A DNA stretch of 64,000 nucleotides from Ewingella sp. CoE-038-23 (GCF_040419245.1 NZ_JAZHOH010000001.1:248001-312000), one strand, 5' to 3'. Counted from the stretch's first letter, positions 48,140-58,572 are shown. The notes: a model not told the origin generated them from the sequence alone. Program-made: numbers and translations.

Positions 48140-48622
48140 TTATTCACTTTCGGTCATGATTTGGAACAGTTCTTCGTCACTTTGCGCGCCGCGCAGGCGA
48201 CGGCACACGGCTTTGTCAGCGAGCTTTTTCGCCACTAAAGACAAGGTGTGTAGATGGGTTTTACATTGATCGGCAGGGACCAGCAAGGCAAAAAGCAGGT
48301 CGACAGGTTGATTATCGATAGCGTCGAAAGCGATCGGCTGTTCCAGTTGAATGAACACACCTACGGCGCGCAGCGTATCCTCTTCCAATTTGCCGTGAGG
48401 AATGGCGATACCCGCACCGATACCGGTGCTGCCCATTCTCTCGCGGGTCAAAATGGCGTCAAAAATAACCTGTGGCGCCAGATTGAGCTGCTTGGCGGCG
48501 AGTTCGCTGATGATTTCCAGCGCGCGTTTCTTACTGGCGCAGTGAACGCCGCTTTTGGTGCACTCGGCATTAAGGACCGACGTTAACTGCATGGCTATAT
48601 CGTTAATCATTTCATCATTCAC
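48140..48622 (-). CDS. ptsN: nitrogen-regulatory PTS IIA protein PtsN
   Basis: EIIA-Ntr, the phosphate acceptor of the nitrogen PTS. It regulates potassium transport and KdpDE, among others. The product is 160 residues (163 in E. coli), with phosphohistidine His76 in GIGAGIAIPHGKLEE and the substrate-like LEEDTLRAVGVFIQLEQPI. The C-terminus is a few residues shorter than in E. coli. It lies between hpf and rapZ, as in E. coli. Confidence 0.97.
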   Translation of the reverse strand: MNDEMINDIAMQLTSVLNAECTKSGVHCASKKRALEIISELAAKQLNLAPQVIFDAILTRERMGSTGIGAGIAIPHGKLEEDTLRAVGVFIQLEQPIAFDAIDNQPVDLLFALLVPADQCKTHLHTLSLVAKKLADKAVCRRLRGAQSDEELFQIMTESE

Positions 48623-48735
48623 TTTTTCGCTCTGACACCGGACAGGCTCTTTTACCCTAAATGACAGTTCGGCTCGCTGCCAGAAGGTCGCGAGCCGATA
48701 CTCAAGGTCCGTAGTGCATAGAGACTATGTGGGTG

Positions 48736-49023
48736 CTAGTGCTGTTTCAGTTTATCTTTATGCTTATTGAGCTGGCGAGCCAGCTTATCAATCAGGAGAT
48801 CGACGGCTGCATACATATCCTGATGATCCGAGGTGGCGTGCAACTCGCCTCCATTCACATGCAGCGTGGCTTCCGCCTTTTTCTGCACTTTTTCAACGCT
48901 CAACACCACGTATACCTGATTTATTCGATCAAAATATTGCTCAAGTTTGGCAAATTTTGTCGTAACAAATTCTCTGATAGGTTCCGTGATCTCGATGTGG
49001 TGTCCGGTAATGTTGAGCTGCAT
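48736..49023 (-). CDS. hpf: ribosome hibernation promoting factor HPF
   Basis: Short-form HPF that binds the 30S decoding region and promotes 100S ribosome dimers in stationary phase. The 95-residue product starts MQLNITGHHIEITEPIREFV and contains HVNGGELHATSDHQDMYAAVD. AAGGA lies 7 bases before the ATG at 49023; a longer in-frame open frame is not needed. It lies 23 bases after rpoN. Confidence 0.97.
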   Translation of the reverse strand: MQLNITGHHIEITEPIREFVTTKFAKLEQYFDRINQVYVVLSVEKVQKKAEATLHVNGGELHATSDHQDMYAAVDLLIDKLARQLNKHKDKLKQH

Positions 49024-49046
49024 AATGTCTTCCTTCTCTGTTGAGG

Positions 49047-50480
49047 TCAAACTAACTGTTTACGTTGGTTTGAAGGCGGGATGGACAAAGACTCTCGGTA
49101 TTTCGCTACTGTGCGACGTGCGACCATGATCCCTTGATCAGAGAGCATGGTGGCTAACTTGCTGTCACTTAACGGTTTGACAGGGTTTTCCGCCGCGATT
49201 AATTTCTTCACCAGCGCCCTAATGGCGGTAGATGATGCCTCGCCTCCGCTGTCAGTACTGACATGGCTGGAGAAGAAATATTTTAGTTCGAAGATACCGC
49301 GCGGGCTGTGCAGAAACTTCTGCGTGGTCACGCGCGATATGGTCGATTCGTGCATATCCACGGCGCTGGCGATGTCGGCCAACACCATAGGTTTCATAAA
49401 TTCTTCGCCTGACTCAAAGAACGCCTGCTGCTGCTCGACAATGCAGCGCGTCACTTTTAACAGCGTGTCGTTGCGGCTTTCGAGGCTCTTAATCAGCCAC
49501 TTGGCTTCCTGCAAATTACTGCGAATGAACTGCCCGTCGCTGTCACTGCGCGTTGAGTTGCCCATCGCGGCATACTGCTGGTTAATCTTCAGGCGTGGAA
49601 TGCTGTCTGAATTCAACTCGACGGTCCAGACGTTCGACACTTTACGCACCAGCACATCGGGGATCACATACTCAGATTCGCCGGTGTTGATCGACTGCCC
49701 TGGGCGCGGATCGAGCGACTGAATCAGCTGCATCGCACATTTAAGTGTATCTTCTTTTAAGCGGGTCGAACGCATAAGTGCGCGAAAATCATGATTGGCG
49801 AGCAGATCCAGATGTTCACTGACGATCAATTTAGCTTCGGCCAGAAAAGGCGTTTCCGCCACGTATTGCGATAGCTGGATCAGCAGGCAGTCGCGCAGGT
49901 CGCGTGCGGCAACCCCCACCGGATCAAAGCGTTGAACGCGCTTAAGCACGGCTTCAACCTCATCCATGCTTATCTCTTCATCGCCCATGCTTTCAAGGAT
50001 ATCTTCCAGCGAGACGGTGAGGTAGCCGGTGTCGTCAACGGCGTCGACGATAGAGGTGGCAATGGCGGCATCGGTGTCGGTGAAGGGGGTCAGTTCCACT
50101 TGCCACATGAGGTAATCTTGCAGCGTTTGGGTGGTTTCGCCCTGATAGATTGGCAACTCGTCATCACTGTAGTCATTACCAGTGCCTGACGGCGTTCCTG
50201 CGGTGTAAATCTCATCCCACGTGGCGTCGAGCGGCAGCTCCTCGGGCATATCTTTCTGCTCAAGGGCTTCACGCGTATCTAAGCCTTCACTGGCCGTGGC
50301 TTCGACGGAATCAATTTCATCATGCAGATCGGTTTGCTCCAACAGCGGGTTGCTTTCCAGCGCCAGTTGGATCTCCTGTTGGAGCTCAAGCGTTGATAGC
50401 TGCAACAGGCGAATAGCCTGCTGTAGCTGAGGTGTCATGGCCAATTGCTGGCTAAATCTGAGCTGCAAACCTTGCTTCAT
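49047..50480 (-). CDS. rpoN: RNA polymerase sigma factor sigma54
   Basis: Alternative sigma factor for nitrogen and other stress genes, requiring AAA+ activators such as NtrC. The 477 residues equal E. coli RpoN. The glutamine- and leucine-rich activator-interaction region I is at 1-50 ([20 protein letters not shown]), followed by an acidic region II, the core-binding domain, and the C-terminal RpoN box [10 protein letters not shown] at 454-463, which reads the -24 element. A sigma54 promoter with NtrC-like sites is found in this same window upstream of yhdW. Confidence 0.99.
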   Translation of the reverse strand: MKQGLQLRFSQQLAMTPQLQQAIRLLQLSTLELQQEIQLALESNPLLEQTDLHDEIDSVEATASEGLDTREALEQKDMPEELPLDATWDEIYTAGTPSGTGNDYSDDELPIYQGETTQTLQDYLMWQVELTPFTDTDAAIATSIVDAVDDTGYLTVSLEDILESMGDEEISMDEVEAVLKRVQRFDPVGVAARDLRDCLLIQLSQYVAETPFLAEAKLIVSEHLDLLANHDFRALMRSTRLKEDTLKCAMQLIQSLDPRPGQSINTGESEYVIPDVLVRKVSNVWTVELNSDSIPRLKINQQYAAMGNSTRSDSDGQFIRSNLQEAKWLIKSLESRNDTLLKVTRCIVEQQQAFFESGEEFMKPMVLADIASAVDMHESTISRVTTQKFLHSPRGIFELKYFFSSHVSTDSGGEASSTAIRALVKKLIAAENPVKPLSDSKLATMLSDQGIMVARRTVAKYRESLSIPPSNQRKQLV

Positions 50481-50552
50481 ATCTTGGCTTTACTTCCTGA
50501 ACTGAACTACCCGCCGTCACTCAACGCGAATGAAAGCGGGCAGAATCGGTGA

Positions 50553-51278
50553 TTACAGACGGAACTCATTGCCGAGATAAACGCGTTTCACTTGTTCATC
50601 TTCCAGAATATCTGTCGGAGTACCATGAGCGATAAGCTTGCCCTGACTGACGATGTAAGCGCGCTCACAGACATCCAGCGTTTCACGAACGTTATGGTCG
50701 GTAATTAATACCCCCAGCCCGCTGTCGCGCAGATGTTCGATAATCTTTTTGATGTCGATAACTGAAATAGGGTCAACGCCGGCAAAGGGTTCATCCAGCA
50801 GGATAAATTTCGGGTTGGCGGCCAGCGCGCGGGCGATTTCAACACGACGGCGCTCACCACCAGACAGGGATTGACCCAAGTTATCGCGCAGATGAGAGAT
50901 ATGGAACTCTTCCATCAGCTCGTTGGCGCGGTCGTTACGCTGCTCTTTGGTCAGGTCGTCGCGAATTTCCAGCACGGCCATCAGGTTGTTGAAAACGCTG
51001 AGGCGGCGGAAAATAGAGGCTTCCTGCGGCAGATAGCCAATACCGCGACGTGCGCGGGTATGCAGCGGCAGCAGACTGATGTCTTCATCATCAACCACAA
51101 TACGACCCGCGTCGCGCTGAACGATGCCCACGACCATGTAGAAGGTGGTGGTTTTACCGGCACCGTTTGGCCCCAGCAACCCAACGATTTCGCCGGAGTT
51201 GACGGTCAGGCTGACGTCCTCGACCACTTTGCGGCCTTTATAAGCCTTAGCCAGATTTTCTGCGATTAACGTTGCCAT
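50553..51278 (-). CDS. lptB: LPS export ABC transporter ATP-binding protein LptB
   Basis: ATPase of the LptB2FGC complex that extracts lipopolysaccharide from the inner membrane. The product is 241 residues. It has Walker [10 protein letters not shown] (36-44), signature [15 protein letters not shown] and Walker [14 protein letters not shown], with switch histidine in [10 protein letters not shown]. It follows lptA by 6 bases and precedes rpoN, as in E. coli. Confidence 0.99.
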   Translation of the reverse strand: MATLIAENLAKAYKGRKVVEDVSLTVNSGEIVGLLGPNGAGKTTTFYMVVGIVQRDAGRIVVDDEDISLLPLHTRARRGIGYLPQEASIFRRLSVFNNLMAVLEIRDDLTKEQRNDRANELMEEFHISHLRDNLGQSLSGGERRRVEIARALAANPKFILLDEPFAGVDPISVIDIKKIIEHLRDSGLGVLITDHNVRETLDVCERAYIVSQGKLIAHGTPTDILEDEQVKRVYLGNEFRL

Positions 51279-51284
51279 AAATTA

Positions 51285-51845
51285 TCACTTACTCTTTTTG
51301 GTCGGAGTTGTCGCCGGTTGCTGGCCTTTGTCTTGCAATTGCGTAGGCACCAGCACGGTGGTCACACGGCCGCCTTTATTGTCACTGAAGGCCTGCATCT
51401 GCTGTTTTTGCACCAGATAAGTAATTTTGTCACCTTTCACGTTGCTATCTTGTTGTTCGAGATAAGCATTGCCGGTCAGCGTCACCAGATCGCTCGCCAC
51501 TTCATAGCGCACTTTCGAAGCGTGGCCGCTGATTGGCTTACCGTTATCCTGCATCTGATAGAAGGTCACGGGATTACCATAGCCTTCTACCACTTCTTGC
51601 CCGGAAACGCCGTTAGGGCGGATAACCACGACTTTATCGGCTTTCACCTGAATAGAGCCTTGATTCACCACCACGTTGCCCGTAAAGGTCGCGGTATTGG
51701 TGTTCACATCCAGTGCCTGGTTAGCAGAGTCGATAGTGATCGGCTTTGTGGTGTCATCTTTCAGCGCAAACGCCGGAATGCTGACGGCTAACAGAGAGCT
51801 GGTGATCAGGAGATTACGGATTCTGTTTTTTGTTTTGAATTTCAT
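51285..51845 (-). CDS. lptA: LPS transport periplasmic protein LptA
   Basis: Beta-jellyroll protein that bridges LptC and LptD, forming the periplasmic LPS slide. The product is 186 residues with a signal peptide ending AFA before LKDDTTKP. The repeated beta-strand motif ATFTGNVVVNQGSIQVKADK is typical of the OstA fold. The start overlaps the lptC end by 32 bases, giving tight translational coupling. The C-terminal tail is lysine- and glutamine-rich and probably flexible. Confidence 0.96.
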   Translation of the reverse strand: MKFKTKNRIRNLLITSSLLAVSIPAFALKDDTTKPITIDSANQALDVNTNTATFTGNVVVNQGSIQVKADKVVVIRPNGVSGQEVVEGYGNPVTFYQMQDNGKPISGHASKVRYEVASDLVTLTGNAYLEQQDSNVKGDKITYLVQKQQMQAFSDNKGGRVTTVLVPTQLQDKGQQPATTPTKKSK

Positions 51846-52392
51846 AAGAGGTATTTACCTTATCGATCAGCTCTGCGGTTTTGTTACGCAGATTTCCACG
51901 CATTTTCATGCCGTTAGATGTAAAGCCTGTGCCGTAAAGCGTCACTTCATCATCAGAGGCAACATCTTGCGTTACCAAATTGACAGAAGCGTTGTCGGTT
52001 CTAATACGCTGCAATTGCGAGGTATCAGGCGTCAGACTGTCGACCTGCACATGACCATACAAATAGAGCATCTTGTCATTGGTCATCTTGGCGCGATCTG
52101 AGCGAACCGTCCACACAGGAATTTTGTCTTTGTCATACATGGTCATTACCGGGTTGGTAAACCATGTTAATTGAGTCGTAGTGTAATATTTGACTTCGTC
52201 AGAGACTAGCTTGTAATTCAGGGCGCCCATAGGGTTATAAACGACCGTCACCGTGTGCTGGCTCTGATAAGTCGGGTCCTGATCATTCACTGTGACAGGG
52301 GCAGTGTTGTCTGAATCAGACAGGTTCCAGCCAATCAGGGCTAATACCACGATGGCCAGAACGATAGTTATCCAAAGCTTAGGTTTGTTCAT
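51814..52392 (-). CDS. lptC: LPS export protein LptC
   Basis: Bitopic inner-membrane protein that hands LPS from LptFG to LptA. The product is 192 residues with a single N-terminal transmembrane helix (KLWITIVLAIVVLALIGWNL) and a periplasmic OstA-type jellyroll domain. The start codon overlaps the kdsC stop by four bases, and the 3' end overlaps lptA by 32. Confidence 0.96.
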   Translation of the reverse strand: MNKPKLWITIVLAIVVLALIGWNLSDSDNTAPVTVNDQDPTYQSQHTVTVVYNPMGALNYKLVSDEVKYYTTTQLTWFTNPVMTMYDKDKIPVWTVRSDRAKMTNDKMLYLYGHVQVDSLTPDTSQLQRIRTDNASVNLVTQDVASDDEVTLYGTGFTSNGMKMRGNLRNKTAELIDKVNTSYEIQNKKQNP

Positions 52393-52955
52393 ATTGACAG
52401 CCCTTTGGCGTCCTCCAGCTTGCCCTGTGCCAGCAGAATAAGGTCACATATTTCGCGTACTGCGCCACGCCCACCGGGGATTTGGGTTACATAATGCGCC
52501 TTTGGAAGCAGAATAGGGTGCGCATCTTTTACGGCAACAGACAGACCTACTTCAGCCATCACCGGCCAGTCAATCAGGTCATCACCAATGTAGGCAACTT
52601 CATCAGCCTTTAAGGACAGTGTATCTAACAGTTCGCGGAAGGCCAAAAGCTTATCTGACTGCCCCTGATATAGATGACGAATTCCCAGCGTATTAGCGCG
52701 ATCTTCCAGCAATTTTGCATTTCTACCGGTAATGATCGCCACTTCGACGTCGGACGTCAGCAGGCAGCGAATGCCATAGCCATCGCGTACATTGAAGGTT
52801 TTCAGCTCTTCGCCTTGATTACCCATATAAATCAGGCCATCAGACATCACGCCGTCCACATCACAAATCAGCAGGCGAATGGACTTAGCTCGCTCCAGCA
52901 CATTGGCGCTGACCGGGCCATAACACGTATCCACCGTAGCTGCTTTATTACTCAT
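52389..52955 (-). CDS. kdsC: 3-deoxy-D-manno-octulosonate 8-phosphate phosphatase KdsC
   Basis: Tetrameric HAD phosphatase producing Kdo from Kdo-8-phosphate for the LPS inner core. The product is 188 residues, E. coli-like. The HAD aspartates are Asp32 and Asp34 in LLICDVDGVMSDG, with motif IV AYIGDDLIDWPVM. It lies 16 bases after kdsD and overlaps lptC. Confidence 0.98.
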   Translation of the reverse strand: MSNKAATVDTCYGPVSANVLERAKSIRLLICDVDGVMSDGLIYMGNQGEELKTFNVRDGYGIRCLLTSDVEVAIITGRNAKLLEDRANTLGIRHLYQGQSDKLLAFRELLDTLSLKADEVAYIGDDLIDWPVMAEVGLSVAVKDAHPILLPKAHYVTQIPGGRGAVREICDLILLAQGKLEDAKGLSI

Positions 52956-52971
52956 TCAGGGCATTCCTCAA

Positions 52972-53958
52972 TTAAATGACGCCAGCGCGCAGCATGTCGT
53001 GCATATGTACCACACCCATCAACTGGTCGCCATCGGCAACCATTACGCAGGTAATGTGTCGTTCCTGCATCAAGTTTAGGGCATCAACGGCCAGCAAATT
53101 CGGACGAACGCGGATGCCGCCCGTGGTCATGACATCAGCGATGGAGGCCTCATTGATATTGACGCCCATATCGAAGATGCGCCGTAAGTCACCATCAGTG
53201 AAGATGCCTTCGATTTTCATCAAGTCATCGCAAATGATGGTCATCCCGAGATTTTTGCGAGTGATCTCCAGCAGGGCGTCGCGCAGAGACGCATCGCGGC
53301 TGACGTGGGGGATTTCGCTCCCGGTGTGCATGATATCGCTGACGCGCAGCAGAAGCTTACGGCCAAGTGCTCCGCCGGGATGGGACATGGCGAAGTCTTC
53401 CTCGGTGAAGCCGCGAGCCTGTAACAGCGCCACGGCCAGCGCGTCGCCCATCACCATCACCGCGGTGGTGCTGGTGGTCGGCGCAAGGCCCAGCGGGCAG
53501 GCTTCTTCGGGAACGCGCACGCAGATATGCACATCGCCGGCTCGACCCATGGAGCTTTCCGGGTTGGCCGTCATGCAAATCAAGGGGATTGAAAGACGCT
53601 TCAGCACCGGGATCAGCGCCAAGATTTCGTGCGATTCACCGGAGTTGGAAATCAGGATAACAACGTCTTGTTTAGACACCATGCCCAGGTCGCCATGGCT
53701 GGCCTCGCCCGGGTGGACGAAGAACGCTGGCGTGCCTGTGCTGGCGAAGGTTGCCGCCATTTTGCGCCCGACGTGGCCTGATTTCCCCATCCCCATCACC
53801 ACTATTTTACCGACGCAGGCGAACATCTTTTCACAGGCGCGGGTAAAATCGTCGTTGATGTATTGGTCGAGTTGCTCCAGTCCTTCGCGTTCCGTCTTCA
53901 GCACTGCTTTTCCTGCGGATTGATAATCAAACCCGCGCTCTAGCTCGAAATTTCCCAT
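52972..53958 (-). CDS. kdsD: D-arabinose 5-phosphate isomerase KdsD
   Basis: Isomerises ribulose-5-phosphate to arabinose-5-phosphate, the first step of Kdo synthesis. The 328-residue product has an N-terminal SIS domain (VVMGMGKSGHVGRKMAATFA, with the SNSGES phosphate loop) and two C-terminal CBS domains. The start at 53958 has AGGA 7 bases upstream; the seven preceding in-frame codons are not needed. It lies between yrbG and kdsC. Confidence 0.97.
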   Translation of the reverse strand: MGNFELERGFDYQSAGKAVLKTEREGLEQLDQYINDDFTRACEKMFACVGKIVVMGMGKSGHVGRKMAATFASTGTPAFFVHPGEASHGDLGMVSKQDVVILISNSGESHEILALIPVLKRLSIPLICMTANPESSMGRAGDVHICVRVPEEACPLGLAPTTSTTAVMVMGDALAVALLQARGFTEEDFAMSHPGGALGRKLLLRVSDIMHTGSEIPHVSRDASLRDALLEITRKNLGMTIICDDLMKIEGIFTDGDLRRIFDMGVNINEASIADVMTTGGIRVRPNLLAVDALNLMQERHITCVMVADGDQLMGVVHMHDMLRAGVI

Positions 53959-53975
53959 TTTTTCTTCCTGATGGG

Positions 53976-54953
53976 TCAAAAATCAACGCTGCCCGGCACA
54001 AAGTAGAGCAACGCGAGATAGGCGACAAAGCCGCATAATAACAAGGTTCCTGCCAGATGGCCGATGCGATGTTTGCGCATCAAACACAGGCCAGTTAGCA
54101 CCACGCTGACGGCTAACATGACCCAGTAATCGCGGTGGAACGCCTCAGGGCTAAACGACCCTGGAGCCACCAGCGCGGGCAGGCCCAGCACCAAACAGGT
54201 GTTAAAGATGTTGGCACCGATAATATTACCCAGCGCGATGTCGTCTTCACCTTTCACCGCGCCAGCAATAAAGGTCGCCAGCTCCGGCAGGCTGGTGCCG
54301 ATAGCCACCACCGTCAAACCGATAATCAGTTCGCTGACGCCAAAGTAGCGGGCAATCACCGTCGAGTTATCAACAATCATGCTCGACGCCAGCGGCATGA
54401 TAATGAACCCCAGCGCCAGCCACAGGAAAGCGACCGTATTGCTACTGTCCTGTGGAAGTTCGGCCATCTGTTCATAAGTCAGCGTGTCCAACCCTTGCTT
54501 CTCGGCGGCGCGGGCAATTTTTATCATTAAGATGACAAAAATCGCGGCACTCGCCAGCAGCAGAAGGCCGTCCATTCTGCTCAATTCACCATCGCTAAGC
54601 AGAAAACCACAGAGCACGGTGACCAGTAACAATAAAGGGAGTTCGCGGCGCAAGATATCAGAACCCACGGAAAGTGGATGAATTAGGGCCGCTCCGCCCA
54701 AAATCAGAAGAATATTAATGATATTTGAACCGATGGCGTTACCCACGGCTAAATCCATCTGATCATTAATCGCGGCGGTGGTGGATACCACCAGCTCCGG
54801 CAAGGAGATCCCGATGCCAACCACGGTCATACCTATAATTAACGGCGGGATGCCAATTGAGCGGGCGAGAACGGCGGCTCCGTACACTAATCGATCGGCG
54901 GCATAAACCAGAAGCAGGAGGCCGACAACCATGAGTACGATAGCGAGAAGCAT
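53976..54953 (-). CDS. yrbG: YrbG, calcium/sodium antiporter family inner-membrane protein
   Basis: Member of the CaCA exchanger superfamily, 325 residues with ten hydrophobic helices. The two inverted alpha-repeats are visible as GIGISLPELVVSTTAAIN and AIGTSLPELATFIAGAVK. Substrate not established for YrbG. It heads the yrbG-kdsD-kdsC-lptC-lptA-lptB-rpoN block and diverges from mlaF. Confidence 0.95.
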   Translation of the reverse strand: MLLAIVLMVVGLLLLVYAADRLVYGAAVLARSIGIPPLIIGMTVVGIGISLPELVVSTTAAINDQMDLAVGNAIGSNIINILLILGGAALIHPLSVGSDILRRELPLLLLVTVLCGFLLSDGELSRMDGLLLLASAAIFVILMIKIARAAEKQGLDTLTYEQMAELPQDSSNTVAFLWLALGFIIMPLASSMIVDNSTVIARYFGVSELIIGLTVVAIGTSLPELATFIAGAVKGEDDIALGNIIGANIFNTCLVLGLPALVAPGSFSPEAFHRDYWVMLAVSVVLTGLCLMRKHRIGHLAGTLLLCGFVAYLALLYFVPGSVDF

Positions 54954-55264
54954 GAAAAGTCCTTTAATTAGGTATAATGCGAGGTTCGTAACCCGAACAG
55001 GCGACCAAAATGGTAGTCAAAAATGATCAACAAGCTTCAAACTGTCCTGAATACAGCCAGTCAAAGCTGCTATATGTTAGACGAATTGTTGATTTGTTTT
55101 AATCGTGTTTTCGAAGATTTTGACCCTCTGCCAGAGAAAAGTAAATCAATGGCAACTTTAGTGACGCAAACGCGGTAAGTTTTTGTAAAAATACCGGAGT
55201 TATGCGCTGATCCCTCTAACATCAGGGGTATCGTAAGCTGAAACAGTCCGAAGGGATAAACTGA
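54954..55264. promoter_or_regulatory. 311-bp divergent promoter region, yrbG / mlaF
   Basis: No gene seen. A small palindrome ACCAAAATGGT lies at about 55004-55014, and an inverted repeat CCCT-N8-AGGG at about 55213-55228, just before mlaF. Enterics place the kds/lpt and mla promoters here; no hexamer pair was convincing enough to map. Confidence 0.5.
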
Positions 55265-56068
55265 ATGAGTCAGAGCCAATCGAATCTGGTCGAGATCAAA
55301 GGCATGAGCTTCATGCGCGGCGATCGTCCCATTTTCGAAGAGATAAACATGACGGTGCCACGCGGCAAAGTCACTGCCATCATGGGGCCATCGGGGATCG
55401 GGAAAACCACCTTGTTGCGTCTCATTGGCGGCCAGCTAGCACCAGACAGTGGTGAAATCTGGTTCGACGGGGAAAATATCCCTGCCTTATCACGCAGTAA
55501 GCTCTACGAATCACGTAAAAAAATGAGCATGCTGTTTCAGTCCGGTGCATTGTTCACCGACCTCAATGTGTTTGAAAATGTCGCCTTCCCGCTGCGCGAA
55601 CACAGCAAGCTGCCCGAAGAGCTGCTGCGCAGCACTGTTACCATGAAGCTGGAGGCCGTTGGCCTGCGCGGGGCAGGGGAACTGATGCCGGCGGAGCTGT
55701 CCGGCGGTATGGCGCGTCGCGTCGCCTTGGCTCGCGCCATCGCGCTTGATCCCGAACTCATCATGTTCGACGAACCATTTGTCGGCCAGGACCCTATCAC
55801 CATGGGCGTCTTGGTGAAGCTGATTGATGAGCTTAATCATGCACTTGGTGTTACCTGTATTGTCGTGTCGCACGACGTTCCCGAGGTCCTTAGCATCGCC
55901 GACTATGCTTATATCGTGGCGGCTCAGCATGTTATTGCGGAAGGAACGACGGAGGAATTGCAGAACAATCCTGACCCACGCGTCCGCCAGTTCCTGGACG
56001 GCATTGCGGATGGTCCGGTGCCTTTCCGGTTCCCAGCGGGTGATTATAAAACCGAGCTGCTTGGATGA
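55265..56068 (+). CDS. mlaF: phospholipid ABC transporter ATPase MlaF
   Basis: ATPase of the MlaFEDB complex, which maintains outer-membrane lipid asymmetry. The product is 267 residues. It has Walker A GPSGIGKTT (41-49), signature ELSGGMARRVALARAI and Walker B LIMFDEPFVGQDP. The family-specific C-terminal extension that contacts MlaB is present. It is the first gene of mlaFEDCB. Confidence 0.98.
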   Translation: MSQSQSNLVEIKGMSFMRGDRPIFEEINMTVPRGKVTAIMGPSGIGKTTLLRLIGGQLAPDSGEIWFDGENIPALSRSKLYESRKKMSMLFQSGALFTDLNVFENVAFPLREHSKLPEELLRSTVTMKLEAVGLRGAGELMPAELSGGMARRVALARAIALDPELIMFDEPFVGQDPITMGVLVKLIDELNHALGVTCIVVSHDVPEVLSIADYAYIVAAQHVIAEGTTEELQNNPDPRVRQFLDGIADGPVPFRFPAGDYKTELLG

Positions 56069-56083
56069 TGGAGTTGTATATCA

Positions 56084-56866
56084 ATGTTAATTAAGGCATT
56101 AGCCTCAACGGGCCGCCGTGGCATTCAAACTTGCGCCTCTTTCGGTCGCGCCGGTTTGATGCTGTTCCGCGCTCTGGTCGGTAAGCCGCAGTTTGCCAAG
56201 CAGTGGCCGTTGCTGCTCAAACAGCTGTACAGCGTGGGCGTGCTGTCACTGCTGATCATTTTGGTTTCAGGCCTGTTTATCGGCATGGTGCTGGGGCTGC
56301 AAGGCTACATCGTTCTGACCACCTACAGTGCTGAAGCCAGTCTGGGCATGATGGTGGCACTCTCTTTGCTCCGCGAGTTGGGGCCGGTAGTCACGGCTCT
56401 GCTGTTCGCCGGGCGTGCGGGTTCTGCACTCACTGCGGAAATCGGCTTGATGAAAGCCACCGAGCAGATCTCAAGTCTGGAAATGATGGCAATCGACCCA
56501 CTGCGCCGCGTTGTCGCGCCGCGCTTCTGGGCCGGGATGATCTCCATGCCACTGCTCACCGCCATTTTTGTCGCGGTGGGGATTTGGGGCGGCTCTCTGG
56601 TCGGCGTTAACTGGAAAGGCATCGACAGCGGCTTCTTCTGGTCCGCCATGCAAAGTGCAGTAGAATGGCGTCATGACCTGCTCAACTGTTTGATTAAAAG
56701 CGTAGTTTTCGCTATTACCGTGACCTGGATTGCGCTTTTCAATGGTTATGATGCTATCCCAACTTCGGAAGGGATTAGCCGGGCAACGACTCGTACCGTG
56801 GTGCATTCGTCTTTGGCGGTGCTGGGATTAGATTTTGTGCTGACAGCACTGATGTTTGGGAATTAA
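56084..56866 (+). CDS. mlaE: phospholipid ABC transporter permease MlaE
   Basis: Membrane permease of the Mla complex, 260 residues with an N-terminal interfacial helix and about five transmembrane helices. The conserved MlaE/TGD1 segment [26 protein letters not shown] (coupling helix) is clear around 95-125. It lies 15 bases after mlaF and 3 before mlaD. Confidence 0.98.
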   Translation: MLIKALASTGRRGIQTCASFGRAGLMLFRALVGKPQFAKQWPLLLKQLYSVGVLSLLIILVSGLFIGMVLGLQGYIVLTTYSAEASLGMMVALSLLRELGPVVTALLFAGRAGSALTAEIGLMKATEQISSLEMMAIDPLRRVVAPRFWAGMISMPLLTAIFVAVGIWGGSLVGVNWKGIDSGFFWSAMQSAVEWRHDLLNCLIKSVVFAITVTWIALFNGYDAIPTSEGISRATTRTVVHSSLAVLGLDFVLTALMFGN

Positions 56867-56869
56867 TCG

Positions 56870-57418
56870 ATGCAAACGAAAAAGAGTGAAATTTGGGTTG
56901 GCGCATTTTTGATAATCGCCCTGTGCGCCGTGTTATTCCTTTGCCTCAAAGTGGCCGATATTCGTTCGATCGGTTCAGAACCGACTTACCGTATCTCTGC
57001 CACCTTTGACAACATCGGTGGCCTGAAAGCGGGCTCTCCGGTGAAAGTGGGCGGCGTAGTGGTTGGCCGTGTTAGCGCCATCACCCTCGATAAAAACTAC
57101 TCGCCAAAAGTGGAAATGGATATCGAGCAGAAATACAATCAGATCCCGAGCACCAGTACTTTGGCGATTCGTACATCTGGCCTGCTGGGCGAGCAATTCC
57201 TGGCCCTGAACATTGGTTTCGAAGACCCAGAGATGGGAACGACTATCCTTAAAGATGGCGGTTCAATTCAGGACACCAAATCAGCTTTAGTGCTGGAAGA
57301 CCTTATCGGCCAATTCCTGTACAAGAGTGGTAACGATGGTAAAGATGCGAAATCCGGTGACGCACAGGCAGCGCCAGATGCTGTATCAGCCCCACAACCT
57401 GCGGCCCCAAGTCATTAA
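56870..57418 (+). CDS. mlaD: phospholipid ABC transporter substrate-binding protein MlaD
   Basis: MCE-domain protein forming a hexameric ring on MlaE and passing lipids to or from MlaC. The product is 182 residues with an N-terminal transmembrane helix (VGAFLIIALCAVLFLCLKVA) and the MCE core GLKAGSPVKVGGVVVGRVSAI. The C-terminal helix region precedes an Ala/Pro-rich tail. It lies 39 bases before mlaC. Confidence 0.97.
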   Translation: MQTKKSEIWVGAFLIIALCAVLFLCLKVADIRSIGSEPTYRISATFDNIGGLKAGSPVKVGGVVVGRVSAITLDKNYSPKVEMDIEQKYNQIPSTSTLAIRTSGLLGEQFLALNIGFEDPEMGTTILKDGGSIQDTKSALVLEDLIGQFLYKSGNDGKDAKSGDAQAAPDAVSAPQPAAPSH

Positions 57419-57457
57419 GTAGTTTCCATCGCAAAGCTTTATTAAGAGGAGCACGGC

Positions 57458-58090
57458 ATGTTTAAACGTATTATTTTGGCCACTCTGCTGGTGGTAATGG
57501 CACCCCTAGCCAATGCGGCAGTAGACAAGACCAACCCTTATAGCGTGATGAATGAAGCGGCGAAAAATACCTTTACCCGCTTGAAAACCGATCAGCCGAA
57601 AATCAAACAAGATCCAAACTATCTGCGTACCATCGTGCGTGAAGAGCTACTGCCTTTCGTGCAGATCAAATACGCGGGCGCTCTGGTGCTAGGCCGTTAC
57701 TACAAAGATGCGACCCCAGCCCAGCGTGATGCGTACTTCAAAGCGTTCGGCGACTACCTGCAACAGGCTTACGGTCAGGCGCTGGCGTTATACCGCGATC
57801 AGACCTATCAGGTACAGCCTGAGCAGTCTTATGCCGGCCAGCAAATCATCGCTATCCGCGTTACCATCATCGACCAGCACGGCCGTCCGCCGGTTCGTCT
57901 TGATTTCCAATGGCGTAAAAACAGCCAGACTGGCGATTGGCAGGCTTATGACATGATTGCCGAAGGCGTCAGCATGATCTCTACCAAGCAGAACGAGTGG
58001 GCAGACATTTTGCGCCAGAAAGGCATTGATGGTCTGACTGAGCGTCTGAAACAAGCCGCTGCGCAGCCAATCACTCTGGATCAAAAATGA
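57458..58090 (+). CDS. mlaC: periplasmic phospholipid-binding protein MlaC
   Basis: Periplasmic shuttle carrying phospholipid between the OmpC-MlaA complex and MlaFEDB. The product is 210 residues with a signal peptide ending ANA before AVDK. The MlaC core ([20 protein letters not shown] and [18 protein letters not shown]) is recognised readily. Its stop overlaps the mlaB start by 4 bases. Confidence 0.97.
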   Translation: MFKRIILATLLVVMAPLANAAVDKTNPYSVMNEAAKNTFTRLKTDQPKIKQDPNYLRTIVREELLPFVQIKYAGALVLGRYYKDATPAQRDAYFKAFGDYLQQAYGQALALYRDQTYQVQPEQSYAGQQIIAIRVTIIDQHGRPPVRLDFQWRKNSQTGDWQAYDMIAEGVSMISTKQNEWADILRQKGIDGLTERLKQAAAQPITLDQK

Positions 58091-58380
58091 AAGGCCAACT
58101 GAGCTGGGAACATCAACCACCGCGCCTGATTTTGCGCGGTGAGTTGGATCGCGAAACCCTGCTGCCATTATGGAACCAGCGCCTGACTCTGATGGCGGGC
58201 GTTAACACTGTGGATGTTGCTGGCCTTGAGCGCGTTGATTCTGCCGGACTGGCGATGCTGGTTCACCTGCGTGAGCTGGCAGAGCAGGGCGGTGGCTCAC
58301 TCAGCGTGACCGGCATGACCGACCGTTTGAGCACCTTGATCGCACTCTACAATTTGCAGGACATTATTCCTGTTAACTAA
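58087..58380 (+). CDS. mlaB: STAS-domain protein MlaB
   Basis: Cytoplasmic subunit that binds and activates the MlaF ATPase. The product is a 97-residue STAS domain with the helix segment [20 protein letters not shown], whose Asp-Ser-Ala-Gly loop is the usual STAS phosphorylation site. It is translationally coupled to mlaC and followed by the operon terminator. Confidence 0.96.
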   Translation: MKGQLSWEHQPPRLILRGELDRETLLPLWNQRLTLMAGVNTVDVAGLERVDSAGLAMLVHLRELAEQGGGSLSVTGMTDRLSTLIALYNLQDIIPVN

Positions 58381-58464
58381 ATGTGCCTTCCATGCCGGAT
58401 AAAATAAGGCAATAGATACCGTGAGTTAGCCTGAAGTCATGGCTAAAGCGGCGTCCATACCGAC

Positions 58465-58501
58465 AAGCCCCTGTGCGAAACTCTCGAACAGGGGCTTTTT
58501 C
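58465..58501 (+). terminator. intrinsic terminator of mlaFEDCB
   Basis: Perfect 10-bp stem AAGCCCCTGT (58465-58474) / ACAGGGGCTT (58488-58497) with a 13-base loop and a T5 run ending in C. Confidence 0.85.
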
Positions 58502-58572
58502 ATGGTTTAAGAGTTGGCCGGATCTCTATAAGATGTTCGGCTGTTATGATCTCTTCAGAAGAATCGATTGCT